Below, one piece after another: positions 35,829 to 46,097 of a stretch of DNA of 64,000 nt. Source of the DNA: Clavulina sp. PMI_390 (taxonomy: Eukaryota; Basidiomycota; Agaricomycetes; Cantharellales; Hydnaceae); assembly GCA_015039315.1 (NCBI GenBank), contig WIDE01000001.1, positions 546,422 to 610,421 on the forward strand, read 5' to 3'. Position 1 is the first letter of the stretch, and each line of letters starts with the position of its first letter. Under the pieces are notes generated by a model that saw only the letters and a program-made list of their open reading frames with translations, had not been told where the DNA came from and searched no databases. The translations under genes were made by a program, and so were the position numbers.

Positions 35829-38565
35829 CTAGAGCAGGTTGCTTGCTGCGAGCGACTTGCGGAGGAGCATGTCTCTCACTGAAAACAAGTAGAACGTTGA
35901 CTATGTTAGCACCTGATTTCTATGCATAGAAGAGATGCAATGATCACGACAAGGACATACCATTGTTGATGATTGCGATTGAGCTCTCTGGGTCGTTCAT
36001 CGTCGTCATATGGATATAAAGTTCACGTCCTTGGGACGCATGATCCTTGAAGACAGCGCCAAACGTACTGCGGAAGACTGTGACATTCAAGTGAACATCA
36101 GTTGGGGTCAGTGAGAGGGTCTAGTAACGAAGCGATGGCACACACATTTGCACGCAGGCTCGAGCTCATTCGGCCGGTCTTCGTACGAAAGAATGTACTT
36201 CTTCAGCTCGATGCCTGCCTGGAGCTTGGCATGTAGCATATCAATCTAATCATGATACAAGATAAAGAGACCATCAGCACCCTCCCGTCTCACGGATAGG
36301 GCGAATAAGGCTACAAACCTTGTTCAAGAACAGAACCATATTCACGTGCATCAAAAGCTTGTTGGAGCAGATGGCACGGAAGAGATGGAGCGAGTCCGCA
36401 ACACGATTGACTCGTGGGTCCTCTGCTAGCACCTGGTTGAAGGCGGAAAGAGGAGCGAGGAAGATGAGAGCGTCCACGTTATCGAAGAAAGCAGCCCAGG
36501 CGTGACGTTGGTTGCGAGCTCTGCATAAAAGAGAAAAGAATAAAACCAATCCGGTCGAATGTAATCAGGACGTGTCCGTCAAGTGGAGCAAAGGAGATAT
36601 ATGACGTTGACTTACCCTCCAACATCACTTCATGCAGCGCAAACGAGTTCAGGAAGAGTCGTCAGTTGGGGAACGAGTGCTCCGACAGTGTGGAACTTAC
36701 TAGATGCTCCAGTTGACACCCTTCTCTGCGCCACGATCAAACTTGAAAGAATGCTCAATTACTCCAAGGGTCTTGAGCCGCGCATTGAGTACGTCAACAT
36801 CAGTCGGGACGTAGTTCTCTCCTGTGATCCGATCGACGTCGTCGAGGAAGCTGATATCACCAAGGAAGGCCAAATACAATATAGACAAGATAATTAGTAA
36901 GCGTGAATGCACACACACGACAAGGAAACCCAACGAGGACTAGGAGTAAAGTGAAGTGAAAAGGAAAAGAAAGAAACTCACAATCCACTGGAATCCTGTG
37001 GCCGGAAACGCTTCTTCTTCAACAGCTCTCGGACATACGGGTCCTTCCAGAGCGCCTTCATATCCTTTGCGCACGCCCTTAGCGTACCTACAATATCGTA
37101 CTCGATCGTTTGGTCCAGCCCGTCCTCAATCGTGCCATCCTTGGAAGATGTTGAGGACGTGGACGACGAAGTCCCACCGAGTTTCCGGCGGAGCGTCTTG
37201 CGCCAGTGCGAGGCGCTGAGGGCCGTCTCGCGGCCGTTGGCTTTGCCCTTGAGGAGGTCCTTGGAACCCAAATGCACGGCCTCGTAGTTGTCTGCGCTCG
37301 GGTCGTCAGACGAGAGCGCGGCGATGAGCGTGTCTTCTACGGGGCCCAGCGGCGACAGGCGCAGCGTGAGCTCCTGAAGATGTGAGGGAAGGGGGCCAGT
37401 GTTGCTATTGTTGCCGTGGCCAGCATGAGAGAGCGCAGAGACGGACATGGTGGGTGACGCTGTTGTGCCACCACCACCTGCTGCTGCTCCATGACCACGA
37501 CTGCTGCTCGTCCGCGGACTAGCGCCATCATCCTCCTCGCGGTCCCCTGCTTTCCAGCCCAGGTTGGTCGGGACGCGCTCAGCCTCTTCTGCGCCTCCCC
37601 CATACGCATCACTCACGCCTTCCTCATCCAGGGCATCGCGGGTGTTGAAGCGGCCACCGTTCCCGCCCGCCGCGACGTGTGACTCGTCGAGGACGGCAAG
37701 GATGCGGCGGACAGAGCGGACGAGGTTGAGGAAGATGACGGCACGCCAGGTCTTGCGTTCCGTGCGCCAGGCATTCGGGGCATAGGCAATCTGAAAGTTT
37801 TTGACACAGGTAGATTTGCCAGATTCCTGTTGTCAGAAAGAAAGAAAAAACAAAAAGGTAGTCAGGTTAGAGATGGGTGAATCATTTCACGGTTGAATTG
37901 GATGTGGAGTGGGATTGGGGAGGTAGGGAGGAGCCGGAGGAGGATCGTGCGAGGAAAGCGATTGGAGGAGCGCAACGAGGCAGAGAAAGAAAGAGGGAAT
38001 AGGGACGAGAGAAGGGCGGCTTGATGTATGGGAGGTGTGGTTTTAGAGTTTCAGCGAGCGTCAGGCACTCACCGATTGGCCTGGGTTGTGTCGGGACAAG
38101 TATCACGGCATGGTATAATGATTGTATGCAAAGAACGGAATGTCCCCAGGAATTGGGGCCAGATTCAGCGTTGGCAACAGGCAGAAAAAGAATGGGATCA
38201 TTAGCATCAGTTTTTGGTTGCGGCGGATGAGTCGTTGTAAGCAAGAAGATTGAAGCGGTAGTCGGCAGCCCAGAACGAGTCACTACCAACACAGGCAGAA
38301 AGGCAAATTCGAGAGAGAGGGGCTCAACGTAACAAAGAGAAGGAGGGAGAGGCTAACCTAGTAGGAGGATTTTGATATCGCCTCGTTTGCGGGCACGCTC
38401 TCGTTCTTCCCTTTCGACGCTGATCTGAGCATCAATACTGTCAGAGACCTTCTTGGCTTCTGCTTCGTCGCGGAGACGGGCTTCTCGCTGCTGGGGTGTT
38501 TCATCGGTCGGGGGGCGGAGAGCCAGGGTGATAGGATCTATATCGAGCGAGGCATGCGATGCCAT
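35829..38565 (-). CDS. Atypical heterotrimeric G-protein alpha subunit with large insertion
   Basis: Nine exons: 38358-38565, 38073-38080, 36982-37826, 36701-36850, 36616-36627, 36319-36520, 36146-36245, 35961-36077 and 35829-35878; 563 residues. The Ras-like motifs are complete: P-loop GQSESGKST (70-78), switch I R378-L-K-T381, G3 DVGG (405-408), NKID (474-477) and an IHMTTMND G5 block near the end, with C-terminus LLRKSLAASNLL. Known role: GTP-switched signalling from membrane receptors. Odd points: the protein starts MASH, so it has no Gly2 for myristoylation; the catalytic Gln after DVGG is Ala409; and about 170 Gly/Ser/Asp-rich residues are inserted in the helical domain (about 125-290), making it far longer than the usual 350-360. 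Exons 2 (8 nt) and 5 (12 nt) encode parts of the P-loop and switch II. Atypical G-alphas are known in basidiomycetes. Confidence 0.9.
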
Positions 38566-39735
38566 GATAGTCGATGGTGGACGGACGAAGTGTGCGGGGG
38601 GGAACAAGTTGCAGGGTCGGGACACAACTCGAACGCGTTACGGTCTCGAGGGTTCGTTCGGGTGACGGTTGTTTGTGGATCCGACTCCAAAAAAAGGGAT
38701 TAAGTGCAACCCCCACTGTCCTATCTGCCAAGAGAGAAATGAGCCGAGTGTGCGCTATGCGAGAAGGTGATGGAGGGGCAAGGCTGAGGTGGGGATGACG
38801 GAATGAAAAACGAAGAGGCAGTTGCAATGATACAAGGACCGCGACAAGTACTTGTTCTAATATACTAATAAACGTGATGCATATGAGAGAAAATGATGCC
38901 ACGAGAGCGCAACAGCCTTGACGACGCTCTCGCTCCACTTGTATCTCGATGAATCGAGAGGGAACGCTGGACAGAGCGCCGACCCTAAAACTTGGAGCTG
39001 CGTGTTTCGGGATGGCCAAGACCGGCGCGAGTGACCGACGGGGTGGCATTGCAGGAGAGAAAAAAGAAGCTCTCTTCTACTCTAGTATATATTATGGTAT
39101 ACAATTATACAAGTACTCCAAAGCGCAGTATCAAAGTCGAGGCCAGGACGATCTCCATCGCTGCTCGGATTCAGGGCGAAGCAAGGAAAACACCCTGTCC
39201 CTTCGAGCTCCTTGGCGCACCACCAGGCGAGCCAGATGATTATGATGGAAGCTCTTTTTTTGCAAAAAGGCTAAACCAAAATGATCGGAATACTATGGAG
39301 CGGGCGCTTATGCGAATTCAGTCTGTGCGGGGGGGAACGCTGTGACACGAGAGCGCTGACAGGTGTTGCTGGGCTATTCCTGATCTCTAACCTCCGCAGT
39401 CCTTGCAACCAGCCAGAAATCTCCTTCTGCCAGCACCCGCCCACAGTCCACCGTAGCGAGGAACGCGTAAAGAGGTCGCTGAGTGAGCGTTGACCTCGGC
39501 AACACAGCTTTTTGTGGAGTTGTCAATCACTCGATGGACTATTACACTGGCAACAGTTCCCTGTGAGTTCGCGGTCGTTTCAGGGTCACCGCCCGTTCCT
39601 CCTTCCTATTTGTCGTCCACTTACTCACTTCTCTCTCTCTCGCTACGTCTCTTTCCTGCCTCCTGCCCTGACTGACCTCTCTGCCGTGTGTGTGTGTGAC
39701 TGGCCTCTCCTCCTCCTTCCCTTTTCAACTTCCAC
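38566..39735. promoter_or_regulatory. Divergent promoter region, G-alpha and TSP2
   Basis: About 1.17 kb between divergent start codons. The TSP2-proximal half (39590-39735) is strongly pyrimidine-rich with a short TG repeat near 39690, a common look for fungal leaders. No domain-bearing frame was found in the rest. Confidence 0.4.
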
Positions 39736-42145
39736 ATGGCCTACAGCGGACACTACACCGAGCCGTAAGTTTTCATTCTCTCTGTCCCGGTCTGCCTGCC
39801 AACCAGTCGTCCTCCGTAATACGTACTATACGTTACACCCTCTCTCTTTCCCCCGCTCTCTCTCCTTCTATCCCTGGTGGGCCCCCTCCTATCTCTCCTC
39901 TCTGGTCTCCGTTGTGTCCCTCGTTGTCAAAACATAAAAAAGTAACAACAATCGTTCTCATCAACGCGACAGCAGGAGCCGCGACTCGACTTTTTCCCAA
40001 TCCTCAGAGTCACCCTCTCTGACCTCTCAGAGCCCGTCTCTCAACCAACGCCCGCGCGCAGTACCCGACTTCACCTCTGCCGCCCGCAACCTCCACATGC
40101 CTGGGCCCTACGCCACGCCATCCAATAATAACAGCGGCGACCTCCTCCCGCCAACACGACCCTTTGGCGGGGGCAACTCGAACCGCTCTTCCCTCACCTC
40201 GCTTGCATCAAAGGGCAGCGCCGCGTCCGCTGGCGGCGACGCTAACACCTCCTTATCCGTCAACTACCTCCCCACCAAATTCTCGCGTCCACACTCCCCG
40301 GGCCTTCATCCGCGCCGTGGCGGGAAACAGTCTCCTAATGCTGCACAGAACCCCATTCGTGGCGGTGGCCTCGCAGCATTCCGATCCGGCCAGGCAAGAA
40401 TGCCCGGCGCCCAGGACGAGGACTATGATGGTGTCGCGACGTCGGCATGGGGTGGTGGCAAGGGACATCGTCCACGCTGGAATAAGTTCAAGTGGATTCT
40501 CCTTGTCGTCAATATCCTCGTCAGTCTCTCTTTTTTCTAATTAGATTTTTTTCTTTGCTGGCATGAATGGCCATTACTGACACATAATCTATTTTTGCCT
40601 TTTGGTGGCGCATTTTTTTCTCCTACGTTCGTCCGAAACGACTGCGGTTGCATACCCGACGACCGTGCCCGACACCCCGTTGATGATGGGAACCATGCGT
40701 TGTTTCACACACACAGTTGACGGTCTACTCGATGCTTGCCCTCATCTTTTGTTTATTAACGTGGCTGAACGTTTGGGAACACGCCGAAATTATTATCGTC
40801 AGCAATAATACTGAACTCGTCTGTACGTCTATTCTGTTGCTCCTCTTTCATATTTTTTTGATGCACCAGCTTACTGACGTCACATTACGTCTCCATAACT
40901 ACACCACACCTCTTCTGGTCTCCTTTCTCTGTCTCCTCGTCTCCTTTTACAGTATCCACCACTGCCGCTGCTGTCGGCGTTTTCACCGCATGTCTTGGGT
41001 GGGCTGGCATCCTGCTCAACAACCGTGCCTTTTTGGCCGTCTATACCCTCTTCCTCTGGATCACCTTTGGCTTCCTCGTCTCGCCCGGCTACGTCGCTTA
41101 CCGCAAGCGCGAGTTCAACCTCGAGGGCAAGATTAACGCACAATGGTCTCGTGAGTACGGTGCCACAGGGCGACTCAAGATCCAAAACGTGCTCGACTGC
41201 TGCGGGTACTATTCTCCCTTTGTTGAAGCAACTGTCTCGCAGACGTGCTATGCGCGTAGTTTGCTGACAGGGTGCAAGTCCCCGTTGCTCAACTTTGAGA
41301 AGATGGCGCTCAAGCGGTGGTACGAGGCGGCGTTTGGTCTGGTCCCACTCCAGATTGGTGCCATCTTTGCAGGCTTGCTGTGCTCGAACCATGTTACGTA
41401 CCGCTTCGGCAAGGGTATGATGCCCAAGGCGTACCGTCTGGATATGAGCTCGATGAATGTCATTATGGACACGTATGCCCAGTGCGTATCACACTTTGTT
41501 TTCCAATTCACAAATCATATTCTCTTGGCATTGACTGACAATCTCTCCTCATTTTGCTCCTGTCATTATGTCGTACCATTTGACTGTGTGTCTCTACTGC
41601 GATCTGCTGTTCTTGATATTGCTCGTCTATCGTTCACCCGGGTATCCCTCTTGCTCGTCGATTTACTGGGCACTGTTTCGTCACGCCGCTCGCCGCTGTA
41701 CTGCGGATTTTTTGATCGCGTCGATCCTACCCACCATCGCCACACGATTGATATTCGCGCATCCGCCATATTTCAAATCTCACCGCTGGATTTTTTGAAC
41801 TCCCTGCACGTCCATTCCCTTTCTCATGGCGGCAACCAATCCTCCAACAGGCAACTCGCGGAGCAATACGGCGACGAAGTTGCCTCGGACGTTCTTTCGC
41901 GCTCGCGCAACAAGATGAACTCTGGCCTGGGCTCTATGCCTGGCTCGCCTGCTACTCAGTCCATGAACCACCTGCCGGCTACGGGAGGTGCGTCCAGTGC
42001 ACTGAACCCGGCAGCGGCGCGCGGCTCGGCGCCAAGCTCGTACAATGCCAGGACCAGCGGGTATGCCACGTATGGGAGTGCGAGCACGGGAAGTGGGGGT
42101 GCGTACCCGATGGGCACCATGGGAGAGTATGGCGGAAGGTCGTGA
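39736..42145 (+). CDS. TSP2: Basidiomycete tetraspanin Tsp2
   Basis: Five exons: 39736-39764, 39976-40519, 40717-40822, 40953-41481 and 41851-42145, giving 500 residues. The first exon encodes only MAYSGHYTEP; it was added because it splices in phase onto a long Ser/Pro/Asn-rich cytosolic N-terminus. Four hydrophobic helices follow (WILLVVNILLTVYSMLALIF; AAAVGVFTACLGWAGILL; FLAVYTLFLWITFGFLV; FGLVPLQIGAIFAGLLC). Between helices 3 and 4 lies the large loop with the tetraspanin Cys signature VLDCCGYYSPFVEA, SQTCYARSL and GCKSP. Tsp2-type proteins are plasma-membrane organisers; fungal tetraspanins matter in morphogenesis and host penetration. The cytosolic C-tail is Gly/Ser-rich. Intron 4 is 369 nt, a multiple of three, and free of stops in the coding frame. 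Confidence 0.9.
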
Positions 42146-42952
42146 GCTGGCAGCTTTCTTTCCGTACGATTGTTCTCGTCCTTCTCCAAGTTGGACGCGA
42201 CAATCCGGGAAGCATCGTCACTCATATATGATGCACGCTATGATCCTAGTTGCCTCCCTACTTTGAGCATTATTTGGACTTGGTGATTTTCTCCGGGTTT
42301 TTTCTCTTTCTCTTCTTTTGGACTTTGCCCCTCCATCCATACCTGCATCTCTCGCGCACCTACGGTAGCAAGAGTAGACTTACTTGCTGCTACTTTCATT
42401 CCACCCTTGTGCTTTCCTTTTCATCACCTCTTCCGCAACTTTAGGATCCCGAGATCCTTTTACCTGACCCCCAAGCAAGTGCAAGCCACTTGCAGGAGCC
42501 ACTTGCCCCATCACCAGTTCCGCCAACTAATACTTTTTGTTCTCCATTATTCTTTATTCCATTTGTCTCTCCCCTCCTACCCACCCGCCCGCCCACCTAC
42601 CCATCGCATATCTGTCACTCTCGTTTATCCCCAGATTTCGTTAAGCTTATTATCATCACTCGATCGATGTATCGTGCGCATCGCATAATCCAAATGACCA
42701 TTCATGAGGAACAACCATTTTTGACCGCCTCGCTCGACGTCGACGTAGATCCTATAGTATGTAGCAGTGGAAAGGACACACGGGGTGTGGGTTCACTCAG
42801 GTTTTGAATGGCCCCTATCAGTCATTGAGGGATGAGCTGAACATTCAGTGGAGGAAACAAAAATGGACAAGATGATATTGTTCTTTTCTGTATACAAATG
42901 TTATCTGAATCTGACCTACAGAGATTCAAACCTAAACTACAGGTGGTGGCCA
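42146..42952. other. Convergent intergenic region
   Basis: About 0.8 kb between TSP2 (plus) and DBP4 (minus) stops, with pyrimidine-rich plus-strand sequence after the TSP2 stop. It is expected to hold 3' untranslated regions. No gene is supported. Confidence 0.45.
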
Positions 42953-45900
42953 TCATCGAGCACCGAGTAGCTTGAGCGCAAGCTCTTCGTCAGCCGCCAA
43001 GCTCCTCGTTCGAGAGCTATCCAGATCCATTCCATCATCATCATCGTCACGTCCGCCTCTCCCTCGTTTACGATCGGAATTCTTCTTTTGACGTTTGGCG
43101 GCGGGAGCAGGTAGCGGATCGTGAAAGTAGTCACGCTCCTCGTCTGAACCCAGTGGAGGAAGATCAAAGTCTGGAGAGACGTATCCGTCGTCTAGCTCAT
43201 CATCGACGCTCGCAAGCTGCGCAACTGGGCCCGACGTGGAGGGCTCGTCGTCCCGATCCTACGACAAGGCATATGGAAGAAAGAAGTGAGGATCAGCTAC
43301 CGAGTTGCAGAGAAAGAAGTTCCCAAAGGGAGAAGGAAATGCAACTTACGCCCGCCTCGCGCTCCTTTCGCTTCCGTTTCTTCTCCAGCTTCTTTTCCTT
43401 GGCCACCATCTTATCCCTCACATCTGCCTGGCGCAACCTCTCTCGTTCCGCCTGAGCAAAGTCTCTCCCAGCCTGTCGCACACCCTCCTCTCCACCACCC
43501 ACTTCCTCCCTAAAGGCGTCGGCATCCTTCATCGCATAGGCATCGCGCGCCTCGCCCGTATCTTCGTCGAACACGGTCTTCTTGCCGAGCGTCCCCGCGA
43601 GTTTGACAAGGCCCTTCTTGGACCCTAGGAGTCGTGCCTTGCGCTTGGACAGGTTGTCGCGCGTGAGGTCAGCAGCGGATGGATCGAGGAGCGACGCAGG
43701 CAGCTCGTGATTCGTGCGTTTGAGCGTCATGAAGTCGTCATCGTCTTCGTTGTCGTCGCCAGCATTACCACCTGGCTTGCTGGCACTGGAGCCAAGGAGC
43801 TCGTCGCCTTCATCAGAGTCAGAAGAGCCTTCGTCCTCTGAGCGATCAATGAGCTTGCCATAGTGCTCCGAGAGAATACTCTGGTTCTTGCGTTCGAACA
43901 TGCGATCGTATTTTGTGCGCACCTACATTCGAGATAAAGATGATGAGAAGAGAGATAATAACAAGGAAAGGCAAGGACAGCCTGCAAAGATACACACCTT
44001 CTCCGGCGCAGCTGGCTTGTCTAAATGTGTTTCCTCTTCATCAGAAGACTCCTCGTCACTGTCTTCTGCATCCTTAGACGCCCCTGTGGCAGGCAGCGAT
44101 GGCGCAGCTCGCTGTGCATTCTTTTGAGAGTTATCACGATTGACAAACTTGACTTTAGGAGCACCAGGAAGACCGAGCGCCGAAGCAAAATCCTTGAGAG
44201 GCAACTCGCCAACCTTGAAGATCTCCCTGTTCTTCTGAAGGTGGACGGATCGTACATATGAAACGAATGCCTAGATAATAGGTAGGATCAGCATAATGTC
44301 ATCATACGAGGTAAGAGAAAAAAACGAAAGGCACTCACCCTCTGACCGAGATATTTGATCTCAGGATCCTGGAAGGCAAAGCTCTGGAGCTGATCCTTAA
44401 TGCTAAGCGTCTTGCTCTCCCTGGGCTTGATTTTTTCTGGCATGATTCCTTTCGCCTTGAGTGCCTTGAGCATGCCATCCTCTTCGCTAGGCAGAACAAA
44501 AAGCAAGCTCTGCCCTTTTCTCTCGTATCGCGCAGTACGACCAACGCGATGTATGTACGTTTCCGAGTCCTCGGGAGCGTCAACCTGAAGCACCCAGTCT
44601 ACAGCTGGGAAATCGAGCCCACGCGCGGCAATATCCGTTGCGAAGAGCACGGCGGCCTTCATAGACGTATAACGCTGGTAGATGTCCAATCGTTTTGTCT
44701 GTTTTTGTTTGCCATGAAGGTTGAGGAGGGGCATGCCAGGATGCAGCTTGCAGAACGTCTCAAAGACAAACTGGACCTAAGGGGAAGTATGCCAACGTCA
44801 GTGAGGCGTTGATACGCTTTATGTATCTGAGAGACATACCTGCTTGCAGCTCGAGAGGAAGACGAGGATCTTTGCTTGAAGGTGGGTCTTGATGAACGAG
44901 AACAAGACGTCGAGCTTTTTAGGGAGTTCGCACACGATGTAATGTTGTGCAAGATTCTTAGGCGTAGCAGCTTCGTGCGATTCTTCCTTGGTCCCCACAA
45001 GCTCGGGCTCGTGTAGACTAAGCCGGGCCAGGTCCCGAACGGAGTCTGTTTGGGTGGCGGAGAAGAGGAGAGTTTGCCGCTTCTTGGGTAGATGCGACAG
45101 GATGGCATTGAGAGCTTTTGCGAAGCCCATATCGAGGATGCGGTCGGCCTCATCGAGTACTATTCATCGATTATCATCAGTATAGAGCATAATATGAATG
45201 ATTAGACGAAACGCACCAAGAATCTGGAGGTTCGAGCAGTCGAAGCCGGCGGTCTGGTCCATGTGCTGGAGAAGTCTTCCAGGAGTAGCCACAAGGATGT
45301 TCATCCTTGCGAGCCGCTCGGATTCATCCTTCACATTCTTTCCTCCAATCACGAGACCAGCAGAGAAGCTATGGTACCCTCCGATGGCTCGAAGGACATC
45401 GAATATTTGCATCGCGAGCTCACGGGTGGGTGAAAGGATAAGTGCACCTAGTCCATCCTGAGGCCCCCATTTATTTCGATATAATGACTCGAGGACAGGG
45501 ACGAGGAAGGCCAGCGTCTTCCCGCTGCCTGTTCTTGCTGCTCCGAGCACATCACGCCCTTTGAGCGAGAGATGGATGCTCGCCGCTTGAATGTCTGTCA
45601 TATCGACAAAGAATGCCTTCTTCAAACCTATGGGCAGGATCGATGGGCAAGTTAAAGAGAGAATATAGGTAAAACGAGACGAACCTTTCTTGGTCAGCTC
45701 GGACATGGGCAGATCCGCAAATTTTCGATCGGTGAGGGCAATGTTCTAAGTCCGTGCAGAGCACAAGTTGATGAGGACACAATGTATTATCTTAATCGAG
45801 CAGTGAAGCGTGACACACAAAGTTGGCAACCGAGTTCTCTAGAGCTTTGAGATTTTTGTCCTCAACATATTTGCGTTGTTTCTTGGAGTGTCCAGGTTTT

Positions 45901-45983
45901 CCTCCAGGCTTTTTATTCCGAATGGCTTTAGTTTTTGGCCCGGGGCCAGCTTTCGCATTTCTCTGCGCCATTGCAGATGGCAT
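42953..45983 (-). CDS. DBP4: DEAD-box RNA helicase Dbp4 (Hca4/DDX10)
   Basis: Eight exons: 45819-45983, 45685-45745, 45217-45627, 44840-45159, 44339-44776, 43998-44270, 43350-43922 and 42953-43258; 848 residues. Helicase motifs appear in order: Q-motif region with F in [10 protein letters not shown] and DIQAASI, motif [10 protein letters not shown], Ia PTRELA, Ib [54 protein letters not shown] and [10 protein letters not shown]. The C-terminal extension [20 protein letters not shown] and GLPGAPKV is diagnostic of Dbp4, followed by acidic and [10 protein letters not shown] tails. Dbp4 acts in the nucleolus to release U14 snoRNA and allow early pre-rRNA cleavages. A second ATG at 45971 is an alternative start. 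It diverges from CLN3 with 114 bp between starts. Confidence 0.95.
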
Positions 45984-46097
45984 CGACGCTCAACAAGAGA
46001 GATGTGCCACTGTTGGTTGGAGAGAGAGACTTTTTGCGGCACCGAGAAACCACGAGCGTCAGAAATTCCCACGGCACCCCCCGTGCGTACATGGCCC
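45984..46097. promoter_or_regulatory. Bidirectional promoter, DBP4 and CLN3
   Basis: There are 114 bp between divergent start codons of DBP4 and CLN3. An earlier out-of-frame ATG at 46091 lies just upstream of the CLN3 start and could form a small upstream frame. No TATA box is visible. Confidence 0.5.
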
